Source: Tetrahymena thermophila SB210
Taxonomy: Eukaryota > Ciliophora > Oligohymenophorea > Hymenostomatida > Tetrahymenidae
DNA: 64,000 nucleotides
Direction of reading: 5' to 3'
Assembly (NCBI RefSeq): GCF_000189635.1
Contig: NW_002476379.1
Location: 62,001 to 126,000 of the forward strand
Under the pieces are notes generated by a model. The model did not search any database. It was not told where the DNA came from and was given only the letters and a program-made list of their open reading frames with translations. Position 1 is the first letter of the stretch. Every line of letters starts with the position of its first letter. Of this stretch, positions 26,091 through 39,300 are shown one piece after another. A program made the translations under genes and the position numbers.

Positions 26091-26577
26091 GTTCAAAAAT
26101 GAATTTTAGATAGCTGTTTATTATCTCTATTTACTAACTTCTTATAAGGAAATTATTTAAAAATTTTTGAAAGAATGATGGATCACAAAATTGTATACAA
26201 AGAGGTGATAAACACGATTGTTCTATACAAAATGTGGAAAATATATATACAGCTTTTCTATTAGATAAGCTAAGTGTTTGTAAAATTTACTATTTTGATA
26301 GCTGCAGATTCTTTAATTTTTGAAAATAAAAACCTGTAAATAGCAATCTCAAAAAGATAATAATAATTAAAAAAAAAACTAATATTTACAAAACAAAAGT
26401 AAAAACCAATAATTTGTATATAAAATATTACAAAATTGAAGAATAAAAAGAATCAAGATATATATATCTCTATCTATCAATATATTAATATATCCTGTAG
26501 CTTAGCAAAAATAATAAAAAGATCTCATTCTCTATAAAGTTTTTTTCAAAATAGAACCCTTTCATCATATTTCAAAA

Positions 26578-28305
26578 ATGAACTTTACTTCCCCACTCAA
26601 GTCAAATAAAGCCAATAATCTGTTTGAAAGCCCTTCTTGCTATATGTCTCCATCCGCTTTTGATAAAAAGGGCGATTAAAATACAAATACTTTAAATGTA
26701 ATTAATGCACCATTCTGCAACTCAATTCAGTAAAATAAGAGTCCTCAAAATTCTTAGTTCAAAACCCCTACAAAGTACTCTGATCGCTTTATTCCCGCAA
26801 GAACAGATTCTATTAGTAAAACTCTGTTCGATTTAAAAGATGAAATGATTGTAGAAGAATAACCTGCAAATAGAATGCTTACAGAGTCTCCTTTTCTTTT
26901 TTAAGGATCAAGATAATCTCATGCAAATAATTCAAATAGTTAGAGCACAACCATCAATGGATTTTCTAATGGACATACTCTAAATTCTTCTCAATAATTG
27001 ACAACCCCAAGTAAAAAAGTCAACTTCTTAAGTTAGTAAGATGAAAACACTAAATCTTATAATGAGTTAATTCAAAGAGAACTTTTTGGTAATTACGAAG
27101 GATCTAATAATAAAAAGTCCTCAGAGGAACTTTAAAAAACACCCATTCTCAAATTTCACTGGGACTAAAAAAATGCAACTACATCTCCTCTTCTCAACAT
27201 TTAGCAATCACCATTCTAGATTTCTACCCCAGATGATCGTTCAAAAGAGTAAAAACGTAAAATATCTAAAACACCTTTCAAAGTATTAGATGCTCCTTAA
27301 CTCTAAGACGATTTTTATGTTGATTTACTAGACTGGAGTTCACAAAATTTGATAGCAGTAGGATTAGGAAAATCTATCTTTATTTGGAATGCTGCCACTG
27401 GAAGTGTATAAAAACTCTGTGATAGTAAAGCTTCCAACTTTGGAACTAATATCGAAAATTGCTAAAACTAATCTCAACTATCTTAATACACAAGCTTAAA
27501 ATGGTCACCTAACGGTAACTAAATTGCACTCGGAAATTACAACGGATAAGTTGAACTTTGGGACTTAACTACCAGACAGCTTATTTCTGAGTTCTCTGCA
27601 TAAAAAGAAAGAATAGGATGTATTGATTTCAACAACAATAATGTTTTTGCAGCTGGCTCTAAAGATAAAAGCATCCTTATTCAAGATATTCGTGACCCAA
27701 AAATTTTAAGAATGGCTAGAGGTCATAAATAAGAAATATGTTAAGTCAAGTGGTCTCCAGATCAACAATATCTTGCTTCAGGAGGTAATGATAACATGGT
27801 AGCTATATGGGATATAGCTCGTTCCTATAGCTAAAACATAAATGGCTTTGGTTCGAATGAAATTAGTCCCTACCAAAAACATAATGAACATTAGGCAGCC
27901 GTAAGAGCTCTAGCATGGAATCCTCATTAGTATGGAGTATTATTAAGTGGAGGTGGATCAAGAGATTAAACTATAAAAGTATGGAATATAAATACTAATA
28001 GTTTACTTGGATCTGTTGAGGTTGGTTCTTAAGTTTGTAAATTACTATTTTCTCCAGATTAGAATGAATTTGTTTGTGCTCATGGATTTGAATATAACAA
28101 AGTAACAGTCTGGAAATATCCTACTATGAGCTAAATCGCAGAACTTGAAGGACATTAAAGCAGAGTTCTATTTATGAGCATGGCACCTGATAATCAGACT
28201 ATTGTTACTGGTGCTGGTGATGAAACTCTTAAATTCTGGAAGATCTTTTAAGGTAGACCTGTTTCTAAATAACAATCATTGCTTAAGCATTCTGATTTAA
28301 GGTGA
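26578..28305 (+). CDS. CDH1: APC/C activator Cdh1 / Fizzy-related
   Basis: Substrate-recognition co-activator of the anaphase-promoting complex, which targets cyclins and other proteins for ubiquitination in late mitosis and G1. Single exon, 575 residues, TGA at 28303-28305. A C-box, DRFIPAR, is at residues 69-75. The sequence just before the propeller, RKISKTPFKVLDAPQLQDDF, is the hallmark of Cdc20/Cdh1 proteins and favours Cdh1. Seven WD40 blades follow from about residue 245, for example IAVGLGKSIFIWNAATG, ASGGNDNMVAIWDIA and VTGAGDETLKFWKIF. The protein ends SDLR; the family's C-terminal Ile-Arg tail is here Leu-Arg. The N-terminal region is Ser/Asn/Gln-rich with Ser/Thr-Pro sites, where CDK phosphorylation acts in other species. 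Confidence 0.95.
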
Positions 28306-29793
28306 TCAAAAGTGATTGATTTATTCCTTTAATAAAACGATTTTTCATAAAAAATGTCATTTCAATTAAAAATAGCTTCGTTGCTTTTTGGCATGTTCAA
28401 TAAATAATAAATAAATTGCATAAAAAAGAGATTATTAAAAAAATAATCTTTTAATAAATAAATTAACTAATTAACAACAATGAATTCAACCATAATAAAT
28501 ATTGTAATTAAAATATAAACCATATAATAACTAAACAAATTTACTCTATAACTTATCTTTTTAATATTTATTTTATTATTATAATTATTATTATATAAAT
28601 TGGTTTTATGTATTTTGTTATAACTTTAATAATTAATTCTAAAATTTCTTGATTGCAAAAATAAACAAATAAACTAAACTAAGCTCTTATTAATTTTGAA
28701 TTTCAAATATTTAATAATTTTATTTTGAACTTTTTATTTGCAAATTGAATGTATTCTAATTTGAAAAATTTATTAATTTGAATACTAAATTATTATTTTT
28801 TTCTTAAATAAAATGTTCTTTCTCTTTTCAAAAAATATTTCTTTAAATTATTTAATTAAAATATTGCATAAAATAAATATTATTTCTATATAATAAAGAT
28901 TAAATTAAGATTAAATAAAAGGAAAACATGTGAAAAAGAGTGAATAGCTAGTCTAATAAATTATAAAACTTTTTATTTGAGTATTTTACTCAAAGGTATG
29001 TGAAAATAGCCATTAATTAAATCCTACATGCCAATCATATTTTTTTTATTGCTTGTAACATTTTAATAGTTTAATAAGCAAAATATAACTCATTTTTTAA
29101 ATTTAAAGATAATGACTCTATTTTTAAGTAAACTTATAATAAACACTGCTTTTCTATTTATTTTAAATTTTTATTTGTAGGTTTATTTAAGACTTAAGAA
29201 AAAAATAAAAAAGAAAAAGCTTAGATAAATTTTAAAAAAATAAAAATCATAATTAAATTAATATTTATATAATTATTCTATTAAAAAGGAAACTTTTTTT
29301 TTATTTAATTATTGTTAATTTGGAATATTTAAATAAATCATTTTTTTTAGTTAAAAACATTAAAAAAATTCAGATTAAGTAGTATTAGTTAAGGTTAAAA
29401 AATATTTAAAGTAATAGTGTTTTTATTAATCAATTTTAATTGCCTTGTTAGTATATAAAATATTATAATATTTCGCACTCTAAAAATTCTTTTTTCTTAA
29501 TTAAAAGTAAGAATTTTATTAGGGTAATTCAATTATTATGAAATAAAATTTTGCGTAATATTTATAGAAAGTCTTCGCTAGAATCAATCAAAAAAGCAAG
29601 CAAAACAACTAAACAAACAAAAAAATAAACATTTGATTTAATAATCTAAGCTTATTTTCAAATAATAATTTGTATTCACTTTGTTTGATACATATATATT
29701 TTATATATTTTTTATGCAATTATAATAAAAAAAAAGACAAAGAAATATACGATAAAAAACATAATAGTATAAAATAAACTAAAATTTAAAGAG
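28306..29793. other. Intergenic, AT-rich, no gene seen
   Basis: AT-rich spacer between the Cdh1 gene and the first SHIPPO-type gene. I see only homopolymer-rich sequence without a convincing open frame. Confidence 0.6.
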
Positions 29794-31411
29794 ATGTCAG
29801 TAACAGTTTCCAGCGGATTTTAAATCTGCAATTCTCCATTAAATAATTCTAAATCCAAGCAGATGTATTCATTTCCTAAAGAAACTAGATTTAAAAATAA
29901 TGCTAATTCTTAGTAAATAATTATTTTTCTTTTCAATAAAATTGTTTCATTTAGTTTTAGTTGAAAGATCAACTTCTAAAAAACATTTTTAATACTATTC
30001 TAATAAATAAATATAGATCTGCAAACGTTTTTTATGATTTACCTTCAATGAGGATGACAAGATCTACAGCAATAGGCTATGGATCAAAGTGTAATTTTAA
30101 AAAGATCATATTGAAATCTTTAATGCTGAATTTAATTTAATGATAATTAATTAAAGACGATTTTACAAAGTAAAATACAAGAACACCAGCTCCTAATGCT
30201 TATGAACAAAAAATGAATACAATATAGCAAGTAGAAAGGAAAGGATGGTCCTTTGGTCTTAGCAGAGAAGTAATTCTTAAAATAATTTTATTTTTATTAA
30301 ATTTCTCATAATTAATTCTTATTGTTTACTGGATATTTATTATTTATCAGAATATGGCAAAGACAAGTGGGCCTCTAGGATAATTGAATTTATTTAGTCC
30401 TGGGCCAGGTAAATTTTTTAGTTTCAAGTTATTTGCTTTGAATTATCACTAGGAAGAAGCATTTGCTAAATATTCAAATGCAATATGAGAATTTGCATTA
30501 TGATTACAAATTTTTAGAAAAATAATTGTGTTAAAAGTTATAAAAATCTATAAATAGGCACATATCAAGTTCCAAGCGCTTTGAGCAAGTAAGCCTTCAC
30601 ACTTAGACAGAGAACTGCTTCTCCAGGTAAAAAAATATGACTAAAATTATTTATTAGAAAGAGAATTAATAAATTAAACCTCTCAAAGAATAAAATCTTT
30701 TCACTATTTGTTAAAAAATTAATACAAGTTCTACTACTTTCTGAAACTAATTTGAAAACTAATTAAATTTATATAACTTATTAATAGATGCTAAAAATAC
30801 TAACTTGAAGTCACCTGGACCTGGTGTAAGACTTTATTCAATTAGATTATAAGTCAAGTCTTTTAATTAAGAATTAATATTTACTTTAAAAAGGCATATG
30901 CTTCGCTTCCAGCAATTAAAGAAGATGGTAAATACTTTTTGTCTAAATATAAAAGGTAAAGTTTTTTTATTTGCTGTGTTTAATTAATTAATTTACTTAA
31001 TTAATTTATATTTTTGATAATGAATAGCTCTGGGTGTATAAGCTTTAGTCCCTCATCATCTTAAAGATTCCCTAAATCAAGTGCAGATCAAACTCCTGGA
31101 CCTGGGTAAAAATAATACTTTCTTTGAAATAAAAAATGTTAATAAATATTAAAATTAAAAGAACATATAAACCTATTGTATCTATAAATCCTGACGGCAG
31201 GTACTTCGTCTCTAAATTTAAATCAAGCAATTCCAGATCATTTACCCATTCCAAGCGTATTACTAATGGTGTATCATAGTTTACTCCAGGACCAGGTACA
31301 TTTTTGCTCTTACAAAATAACTTAAAATTTAGAAAATAACTTTTTAAATTAGGTTCTTATAGACTTCCTAGCGAATTTGGTTATTATGAATCTAAGCCTA
31401 ATAAAAGCTGA
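29794..31411 (+). CDS. SHIPPO / sperm-tail PG-rich repeat protein, copy 1
   Basis: Member of the sperm-tail PG-rich (STPGR, ODF3-like) family, whose characterised members associate with axonemal or cortical microtubules. Translation starts at ATG 29794 and ends with TGA 31409-31411. The gene is split into many short exons by AT-rich introns. Readable segments, in order: FYDLPSMRMTRSTAIGYGSK, TPAPNAYEQKM, LGQLNLFSPGPG, TYQVPSALSKQAFTLRQRTA, NLKSPGPG, AIKEDGKYFLSK, SADQTPGPG, SINPDGRYFVSKFKSS, FTPGPG and SYRLPSEFGYYES. The PGPG motifs sit at exon ends. The spliced protein is roughly 250-280 residues; exact joins are partly inferred. Its neighbour downstream is a clear paralogue in the same orientation. 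Confidence 0.85.
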
Positions 31412-32140
31412 GGAAAATAGCTGCATCATAATAAAATAATAAAGAAATAAAGCTTCATATAAAATCAACAAATATATATATAATAGAATTTAATTATTAA
31501 ATGTGATAAATTTATACTACTAAATATTGCATTAAGATTAGTCAATGGTTTAACATTTAGTTAGTAAATAAATGTAAAATTTATCTTTTAAAATTATTTT
31601 TAAAATTGTTTAATAAAAATTGATGTGAAAAAGTAAAATAAATATATAAAATAAATAAATAATTCGTAAGTTTTAAATGAAATATAAAAAATGAAAAAAA
31701 GTTCTTTTAAACAATTTATAAATAATAATTTTAATTGAAAATTTATTTAAAAAATGTTAACATGTATGTATGTATGAAACCACTTTATCCATAAAAGATG
31801 ATTCCTATGACAGAATTAGGTTTATAATAAATTAAATATAATGAAAAAAAAACCGACTCTTTTATTGAAAAGATTATTTTTAAATGATAATATTCAATTA
31901 GTTAGAAAGTTTAATTAACTCTAAGAATTATCTTAAAGTTATGATTTACCCAACAAAAAAAGAAAAAAAATAGATAAAGTTATCAAATAAGCATCAAAAG
32001 GAGTTATTGATTATATTCAGAATAAATTATATTGAATAAATCAATAAAATAGCTTAGATTGATTTAAATAATAAATAAGAAATATATTTAAAAGCACCAA
32101 AAAAGAGTAATATTAGTAACATAGATAGATAATTAGGAGA
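31412..32140. other. Spacer between the two SHIPPO-type genes
   Basis: About 730 bp of AT-rich sequence that should hold the 3' end of copy 1 and the promoter of copy 2. A short GTAT repeat occurs near 31763. No gene is visible. Confidence 0.6.
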
Positions 32141-33713
32141 ATGTCCATCACTGTTTCAACTTGCTATCAAATATGCAACTCTCCATTAAACTAATCTTAG
32201 TCCAAATAACTTTATACCTTCCCTAAAAGTATGAGATTTAAGGACATTGGTAAATCCAAGTAAAATATAGCTCGTTTAAAAATATTTTTTTTTAAAAACT
32301 ACATGAAAAAGCATCTTGATTAAAACATTAAAAACATGACTAAAATCCTTTTATTTGATGAAACTAATTTTATTTATAATTCATAATTGCGTACTTAGAC
32401 ACATTTTCATATTTAACTTTATTTAATATTTAAAATATGTTAAGCTGTGAGAAGTTTTGCTATGATTTACCTCCTGTCAGAGATCATAGAATGACTGGAA
32501 TTGGATATGGTACTAAGTACGATTTTACCAAGCAAAATAATAAGGTATTGCCTTTAAACATGCTAATAAAATTATTTTTAAATAGTCTCTAATAGCATTA
32601 AAAACTTAAAAAATCTTTTTTACTTACACACTAATGAAAAAAAATAAATAATATAAATTTTATAAAATAGACTCCTGGCCCTAACACTTATGCATTATAA
32701 TCTGAACTTGATAAAAATGTTAAAAAACACAGAGGTTTCCCTTTTGGTGTTTCTAGAGAGGTAAAATTTTAATTGTTTAAATAATTGGTTAAATCTTTGT
32801 TAAAATAGAATATGGCTAGCACTGGTATTATGGGAAATTTGAACTCAAAAAATCCTGGTAATTATTTATTTAAGTTCTTGTAATGTAAAGTGAATTTAAG
32901 AGGAATTTGGATTGATAAACTGTTACAACACTTCTCTTTTTAATATTCACAATTTAATTAAAACCCATTAAAAGTTATAATTAATTAAAAGGTCCTGGCA
33001 ATTACTAGTTACCAAGAACTTTAAGTAATATTTCTTATAGTATTAGACAAAGAACAGCCCATAATGACCCTCTTAGCTCATTTGCTAAGAACGTACCAGG
33101 ACCTGGAGCGTAAAAAAAAACAATTATTTAATTTATTAAAAAAAAAAAAAATTATTTTTAAAATTAAAATAAATAATAAAATTTTATTTTTGTATTAAAG
33201 TTATCCTATAGCACCTTCTATTAGCTCTGATGGCAAATATTTTATTTCTAAATTCCGTTCTTCAGGAGCTTTGAGCTTTAATCCTTCTCGCTCTAAGAGA
33301 TTCCCAGATGGACCTAAAGGTATAAATTTATTTATTTTATTATTGATATTAAAATCGATAAAAAACAATTATTATACTCTAAAAGCTGGACATCAAAACC
33401 CTGGGCCAGGATAGTATGCTCCTAATACTGGTATTACCAAGGATGGTTAATACTTTGTTAGTGGATACAAGTCATCATAATGTAGAAGTTTCCCTCACGG
33501 AGTTCGTCGTACTCTTTCTTAAGAACAATTAAGTATATTATTAGTTAGAAATAATTTTTAGTTTAATTAAAAATAAATAAATAAAAAAAAGGAGGCTCAC
33601 CTGGACCTGGATAATATAGATTACCAAGCGAATTTGGTTATTATGAAAGTGCTGTTAAAGCAAATAATACTTCTACTCAAGAAAAGAATGAAACAAGTTA
33701 ATAAAATGAATGA
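32141..33713 (+). CDS. SHIPPO / sperm-tail PG-rich repeat protein, copy 2
   Basis: Paralogue of the preceding gene. Start ATG 32141 (MSITVSTCYQICNSPLN; copy 1 starts MSVTVSSGFQICNSPLN), stop TGA 33711-33713. Segments in order: KFCYDLPPVRDHRMTGIGYG, TPGPNTYALQSELDK, GFPFGVSRE, NMASTGIMGNLNSKNPG, GPGNYQLPRTL, SIRQRTAHND, NVPGPG, SISSDGKYFISKFRSSG, HQNPGPGQYAP, KDGQYFVSGYKSS and SPGPGQYRLPSEFGYYES. The C-terminus has an extra polar tail absent from copy 1. Intron positions correspond in several places to those of copy 1, for example after SRE and around PGPG motifs, so this is a tandem gene duplication. Predicted role is microtubule-associated, by family. Confidence 0.85.
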
Positions 33714-34614
33714 AAGATATTTTGAATTAAGCTTACTTATCATATTAGAATGTTTTGTCACTTTAATTAGAAATATATAAATAGAAGTAAAAGGTAATTA
33801 GCTTTATTATATTTTTTAAGCTGCATCTATCTTTAAGAGATACAGTTTATTAAAATTAAAAATTATATATACAACTTTTAAATAAAAATATATGTTTGGA
33901 TTCATATTGTATTAAAACATTACTTTAATTTTAAATACCTTGCATTTGTACTTTTAATTTTCATTTTTCTTTATTTTACTTTTCTTATCAAATTAGTCAA
34001 TCAATATAAAAATTCTTATTGGTTTATTTTTAGAGAAACCAAAAGGTTTATTTTTTTATAGATGGATAAACCAATAAAAAACTTATGCCAGTAAATATAT
34101 TAAAAAAAACAAAATATAATTTTTGAATCTTAATTTTGACTTTAGCTATGCAGCTTATATTATCAATAAAATAATCTAGAAAGAATTTAATATTAAATTA
34201 TGATTTAAAATCGTATAAATTTAATTAATGATTTAAGCAATAAATTAATTAATTGGTTCTAAAATATCTAAATTAAGTTTTTATTTTAAGTATTTTTATC
34301 TTTTAAAAATTAATTTTGAATTGATTTTATTAAAAAAAATTCAATAATAATTACTAGTTGAAGCAAACAATAACAAATAAAAAATAATTTAATTTAGTTT
34401 TAAAAAGTAATAGTTTTTGTTTTTATCAGGAATACTAAATATTATTTAAAAATTAATAGACATTAATATACCTACCTTATTTCTATTAAGAGTAAGATAG
34501 ATAATGATCCATTCTCTTATGTTAAAAATCGATCAAATATAAATCAAAAAAATTATAAAAAATAAACAATAAATTAAGCTTAATTAATATAAATAAAAGA
34601 ATTCTGATTAATTT
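33714..34614. other. Intergenic, AT-rich, no gene seen
   Basis: About 900 bp of AT-rich spacer between the second SHIPPO-type gene and the four-helix membrane protein gene. No repeat or open frame of note. Confidence 0.6.
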
Positions 34615-35511
34615 ATGGAATATTTTTCAAAAAATAAATAATCTCTTAATAAGAGCTTAGGTCTGGAAGAATCAAAAAGCAGCTCAAATACTCAAGATAG
34701 ATCTAAAATGGAAGAACCATATTTTAAAAACAAGATTAATAATTTAAATAATAGCGATAACTATACCAAGAATAAGATTTCATCAAGTGGAGCCGATTAA
34801 AAATAATCTTTCCATAGCGATTCAAATTAGAGTGATACATCAGCAATCATAAGAATGAATTAAAATATTAAGAAAAGGATTTTAAGAAATCATTTAATGC
34901 TAATATTGCTACTCAATTTGGTGTAAATAGGTTCTTTACTATTTTCTATCATATATCCCCCTTGGTATAACGATTCAGAAAACTCACCAACTACGAATGG
35001 TTCTTTCCAAGAATAAACCTACTATGGTTTATTATTTCATTACAATAATAATTCATACTAATTAAATGGATTTTACAGCGAAGATAATAAAGAAATAGGA
35101 GGAATCTCCTCATTTATAATGTTTAGCATGGGAGTAGCTATTTAATTTATTTATACTTTCTAATTGCTTGCTTTTTTTAAATCTTATCCTGAAAGTATTT
35201 AGAATAGAGGATGTAAATTATTAAAATTTAAGACTTGTAGATGGCTCTGCTTATTTCTATACATGGGTGCCATACTGTATTGGGTTATGGTTGTTTACTT
35301 AGTATAAGTTGTAGGCGATACTTCAAATACGAAATAACTCCAATATGGATTCTGGATATCTATTAGCTGTATTGCTAGCTTTTTATTGATCTGCATTTAC
35401 TTTAACTTCGTAAAGAAAAAAATAAAGAAAAATGATTTAGTCAGTAACTTATTAAATGCTAATCGCTATTTAAAAATGAATGAGGAAATTGATAGCTCTG
35501 AATAATTTTGA
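34615..35511 (+). CDS. Four-transmembrane protein, unknown function
   Basis: Single exon, 298 residues, TGA at 35509-35511. Residues 1-85 are polar and Ser/Asn-rich, presumably cytosolic. Four hydrophobic helices follow: about 92-115 (LLLNLVQIGSLLFSIIY), 165-190 (FIMFSMGVAIQFIYTFQLL), 205-230 (LCLFLYMGAILYWVMVVYLV) and 245-268 (FWISISCIASFLLICIYF). The loop after helix 1 is the longest (about 50 residues, with PPWYN near its start), a layout like claudin/PMP22-type tetraspan proteins. The resemblance is topological only. The C-terminal tail is short and charged. I do not recognise the family. Confidence 0.75.
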
Positions 35512-36337
35512 TATAAAATAAGTAAAAACAGAAAGAATAATAACCATTAATGGAACTACAAATAAATAAATAAACTTTTATTTATTACTTTCAGATTGAT
35601 AATTATCATAATTTAAACTTATTAGAATTTTTATATAGAGCAGTCAGTCTATTTCATTTTAGGATTAATTGATAACTATTATAGATAATTTTTAAAATCC
35701 AACTATATATAATAACCTTTAATTAAGAATTTACTTTAAAACAATTAAATTCTAATCAAATAATGTTTATACATATTTAATATAAAAATATTTGTTATTT
35801 ATTCTTCCATTTGTAATAAATCAATCAATCAATTAGTTAGTTTTACGAAACATAAAGATGCACTCTTCTTTACCATTGAAAGTATGTTTTTAAAATGAAT
35901 TCTAATCAAAAATATTTATACTTATTCAATATAAAAATATTTGTTATTTATTCTTCAATTTGTAATAAATCAATCAATCAATTAGTTAATTTTACGAAAC
36001 ATAAAGATGCATTCTTCTTTACCATTTGAAAGTATGTTTTTAAAATAAATTCTAATCAAATAATGTTTATACTTATTCAATGTAAAGATATTTGTTATTT
36101 ATTCTTCAATTTGCTATAAATCAATCAATTAGTTAGTTTTACGAAACATAAAGAAGCATTCTTTACGATTGAAAGTATGTTTTTAAAATATAAATATGTG
36201 TTTGAATAAACTAAAAGTAAATACTCATTAAAATATTATTATATCAAGTTAATACCAATTAAAAAATATACAACTCAAGTTGCTTTCTCTATAAAATAGA
36301 GACTTGATAAAGAAAATGTTAATTATAATATATTAAA
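35512..36337. other. Intergenic between convergent genes, contains tandem repeat
   Basis: The spacer between the stop codons of the four-helix protein gene and the giant TPR gene. About half of it is the tandem repeat at 35748-36190. The rest is AT-rich and featureless. Confidence 0.6.
35748..36190. repeat. Tandem repeat, three ~150-bp units
   Basis: Three consecutive copies begin AATTCTAATCAAA at about 35748, 35898 and 36048. Each contains TATTTGTTATTTATTCTTC, AATCAATCAATTAGTTA, TTTTACGAAACATAAAGA and GAAAGTATGTTTTTAAAAT. The third unit is about 5 bp shorter, with small deletions. The copies differ at few positions, indicating recent or homogenised duplication. The unit has no open frame. 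Confidence 0.9.
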
Positions 36338-39300
36338 TCATTCAATATTTTCTTTTAAAATACGTGATTAGCTACCTTTATTATATGATTTGCCATTTCT
36401 TTCTTATCTTATAGATAGATCCATGTTTTCTTTGAAAACCTAAATAGATGCTTAACTGTATTTTATTTAACTTGCATCTGACTCTAAATCCTTAGAGGCT
36501 GAAACATTAGAGTCTTTGTTTTGACTATTACTTTTGTTAACTGGAGCAGGATTAAGCTCTTCATATAATCTATATGCATCATCATTATCTGGATCTATCT
36601 CTACAGCAACCTGAATAAAAAAAAATTATAATTTATAATTTAAGAAAAAATATTTTTACCTTTATGTATTGACGTGCTTCGGATAAATTTTATTGTCCGT
36701 AGTAAGCCTAAGCAAGTTTAAAGCATGTATCAAAGTTGCTTGTACCATCATCATATGCTTTAAGTAAATGTTATATTGCTTTATCAAATTAATTATTATC
36801 TATATACAATCCTGCAATATAATTTCTCCATTCAACATTTGAAGGGTCTTTTTCTATGGCTAATTCAAAATTAATCAAAGCGTTCTCGTAATCATTTTAA
36901 ATGTAATATACATTTGCCAAATTATAATATGCAGAAGCATTAGTAGTATCTAATTATATACACTCTATGTAGGCTTACTAGGCCTCTTCATAGTTATTTT
37001 AAGTACAATATGCATTACCTAAATTATATAAGCAATTAGGTCTTTTGGGGTTAATTTCAAGACATTATTTGTAATAGTAAATAGCATTTTCCACATCATC
37101 TTTAGTGTAATAGCAGTCAGCTAGATATTGTAATGCTTCATCATCTTATTTATTCTTTAAGAGGTTCTCATATTTTTCTATTGCTGTATCATAATTTTCA
37201 GTAAAATAATAACAGTTAGCAATTCCTTTCTGAAGTTAAAAATCATTTGGATTAAAAACTAAACCCTTTTGGAAATACATAAGAGCCTTTTCAGTGTTAC
37301 CAGTTTCTTAAAATATGGTACCTTTTATATTAAAAAAAAAAAATTATCAATAATTTAAATCATGTTAAAATATATAAATACCTAGCTACTACCATGCATC
37401 TGCATTATTAGGATTTATACTTATACATTATTTAAAGCACTCAGCTGCCAATTTAAAATCTTTTCTCGATTGGTATGCCATACCCAGCTAGAAATGTGCC
37501 TTACTATACTTAGGTTCGATGCTTATAATTTGCTTGAAGCAATCAATAGCACGATTTATATTGTTAAGCTTATTTAAATATATCTTGCCTAGTCTTAAAT
37601 TGCAAATTAAATTATTAGGATCTTTGGAAAGAGCTATTCTATTAATAATTTATTTATTAAAAAATTTAAATGATATAAAAATAAATTAATTTAAAAATTT
37701 ACTTAAAGTATTTTTTTGATTTCTCAAATTCTCCTTTCAAGCTTAAAATAGTAGCATATTCTATCAAACTTGGGATATGTTCTGAATTTTATTCTTTTAA
37801 AAATAACATTTGAATAAGAAAAAAATTTTTTTAAAATAAATAATTACATAAAACTTTTTTGAAACATTCTCCGGACTTAGTTATTTCTTTATTTTTAAGG
37901 TATAATGTGCCTAGGTAATACATTGAATTTATATTGTGTTCAGGCCTCTAAATAGCAAGTTCTGTGAATTTAATTGCATTTTCTAATTCTCCCTATTTAT
38001 CATAGAGTTTTCCTAAACTTATCAAACACTCATAATTATTTTCATCTAACTGTATAGCATCAGTGAGGTATTAGAAAGCTTCTTAAATACTATTTTCTTC
38101 TTTATCTTACTCTAAATAAATCTGTCCAAGCTTTACTAATATTTTAATATCCTAAGCGTTCAGAGAAAGAGCCTTAGAAAAATTATCTATGGCTTCTTTA
38201 ACTTTGTTTTCTTAAAAGAAAATTGAACCAAGTTTGTAAAAGCATTTATAGTCTTTTTAGTCATTTTAAGCAATAGCGTTTTCAAAGCTTTTTTTAGCTT
38301 TCTCTAAATTATTAAGCTTTTTAAAGCACTTTCCGATTCTTAAGCAAGAGGTATATTTATCTTGAGAATATTTGTATTAAATTTTATAGTGTTCTAAAGC
38401 TTATTCCCAATTTTATGTTTGAAGGAATATTTCTGCTATTGCAAAATGAATTCTTTCAGGCATGAAATCAGGCTATAACTCAGCCACCTTTAAGAAGTTT
38501 AACTTTGCATTTTCAACATCATTATCTTCAATCGAAATTATACCTAATTTATAATGAGCCATATAAGCCTTTTCGTCTTAGTTTCTAATCATATTTTCAC
38601 ATATTTACTTAGTCCATGAATCAAATTCAGGGGGTAATTATGATTAGAGATTTTTCTTACTCTTTTTACTTTTACTTTTTTTTGTAAGATTATTATCACT
38701 CATAAAAGAGTCTCTGTTAGATTCTAATTCTTTAGCAGAGCTGTGTAAAGTAAGGAGCCCTCTTTTCTCATTTTCTTCGTCATTAGAGTTATTTTAAATT
38801 AGTTTATTGACTAAATATTAATTTTAGTGATTATCATTCTCGAGTACGTTATCTTCTTAGGATTTGCTTTTAGAAGGAGGGGATTTCTCACCTTAAAGCA
38901 TTTTAACAATATCTTACTCTTCAGATTAAGTTCTTCCTTACTATTCTAATCCTTCAATATTTTAAATGTTCTGTTAATTTTCCTGGTTTTCTAAAGCATT
39001 AGAGATCAAATTTTCTTAATTATCATCTTTATTAATTTAGAGAACTTGCTGTTCTTTATTTTCTTCAATATTATCTTATTTTTCTTCTTTTTAGTCATTT
39101 TCTTCATCTCCATTTAATTATGATGCCTTTTATGTATCTTCTAAATCTTATTATTACTCATGATCATTAGGTTTTATTTCATCTTATTAATTCAAAACTG
39201 TATCATTCTTATCATTTTCATTTATAACAGGTTGGGCTTCAGATTCTTCTTTATTTTCAGATTAATCTTTTTCAACATCCTAAGCTTATTCTTCTTAATC

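Larger units (their letters stand above)
22770..26577. other. Long intergenic region upstream of two divergent genes
   Basis: At 3.8 kb this is the longest gene-free stretch. Most is homopolymer-rich AT sequence with no open frame under the ciliate code. The right-hand third (about 25740-26300) is less AT-rich and contains a perfect hairpin (25764-25785) and an exact E2F-like octamer (26083-26090), both listed separately. A short TATA/TCTA simple repeat lies near 26458-26490. Confidence 0.55.
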
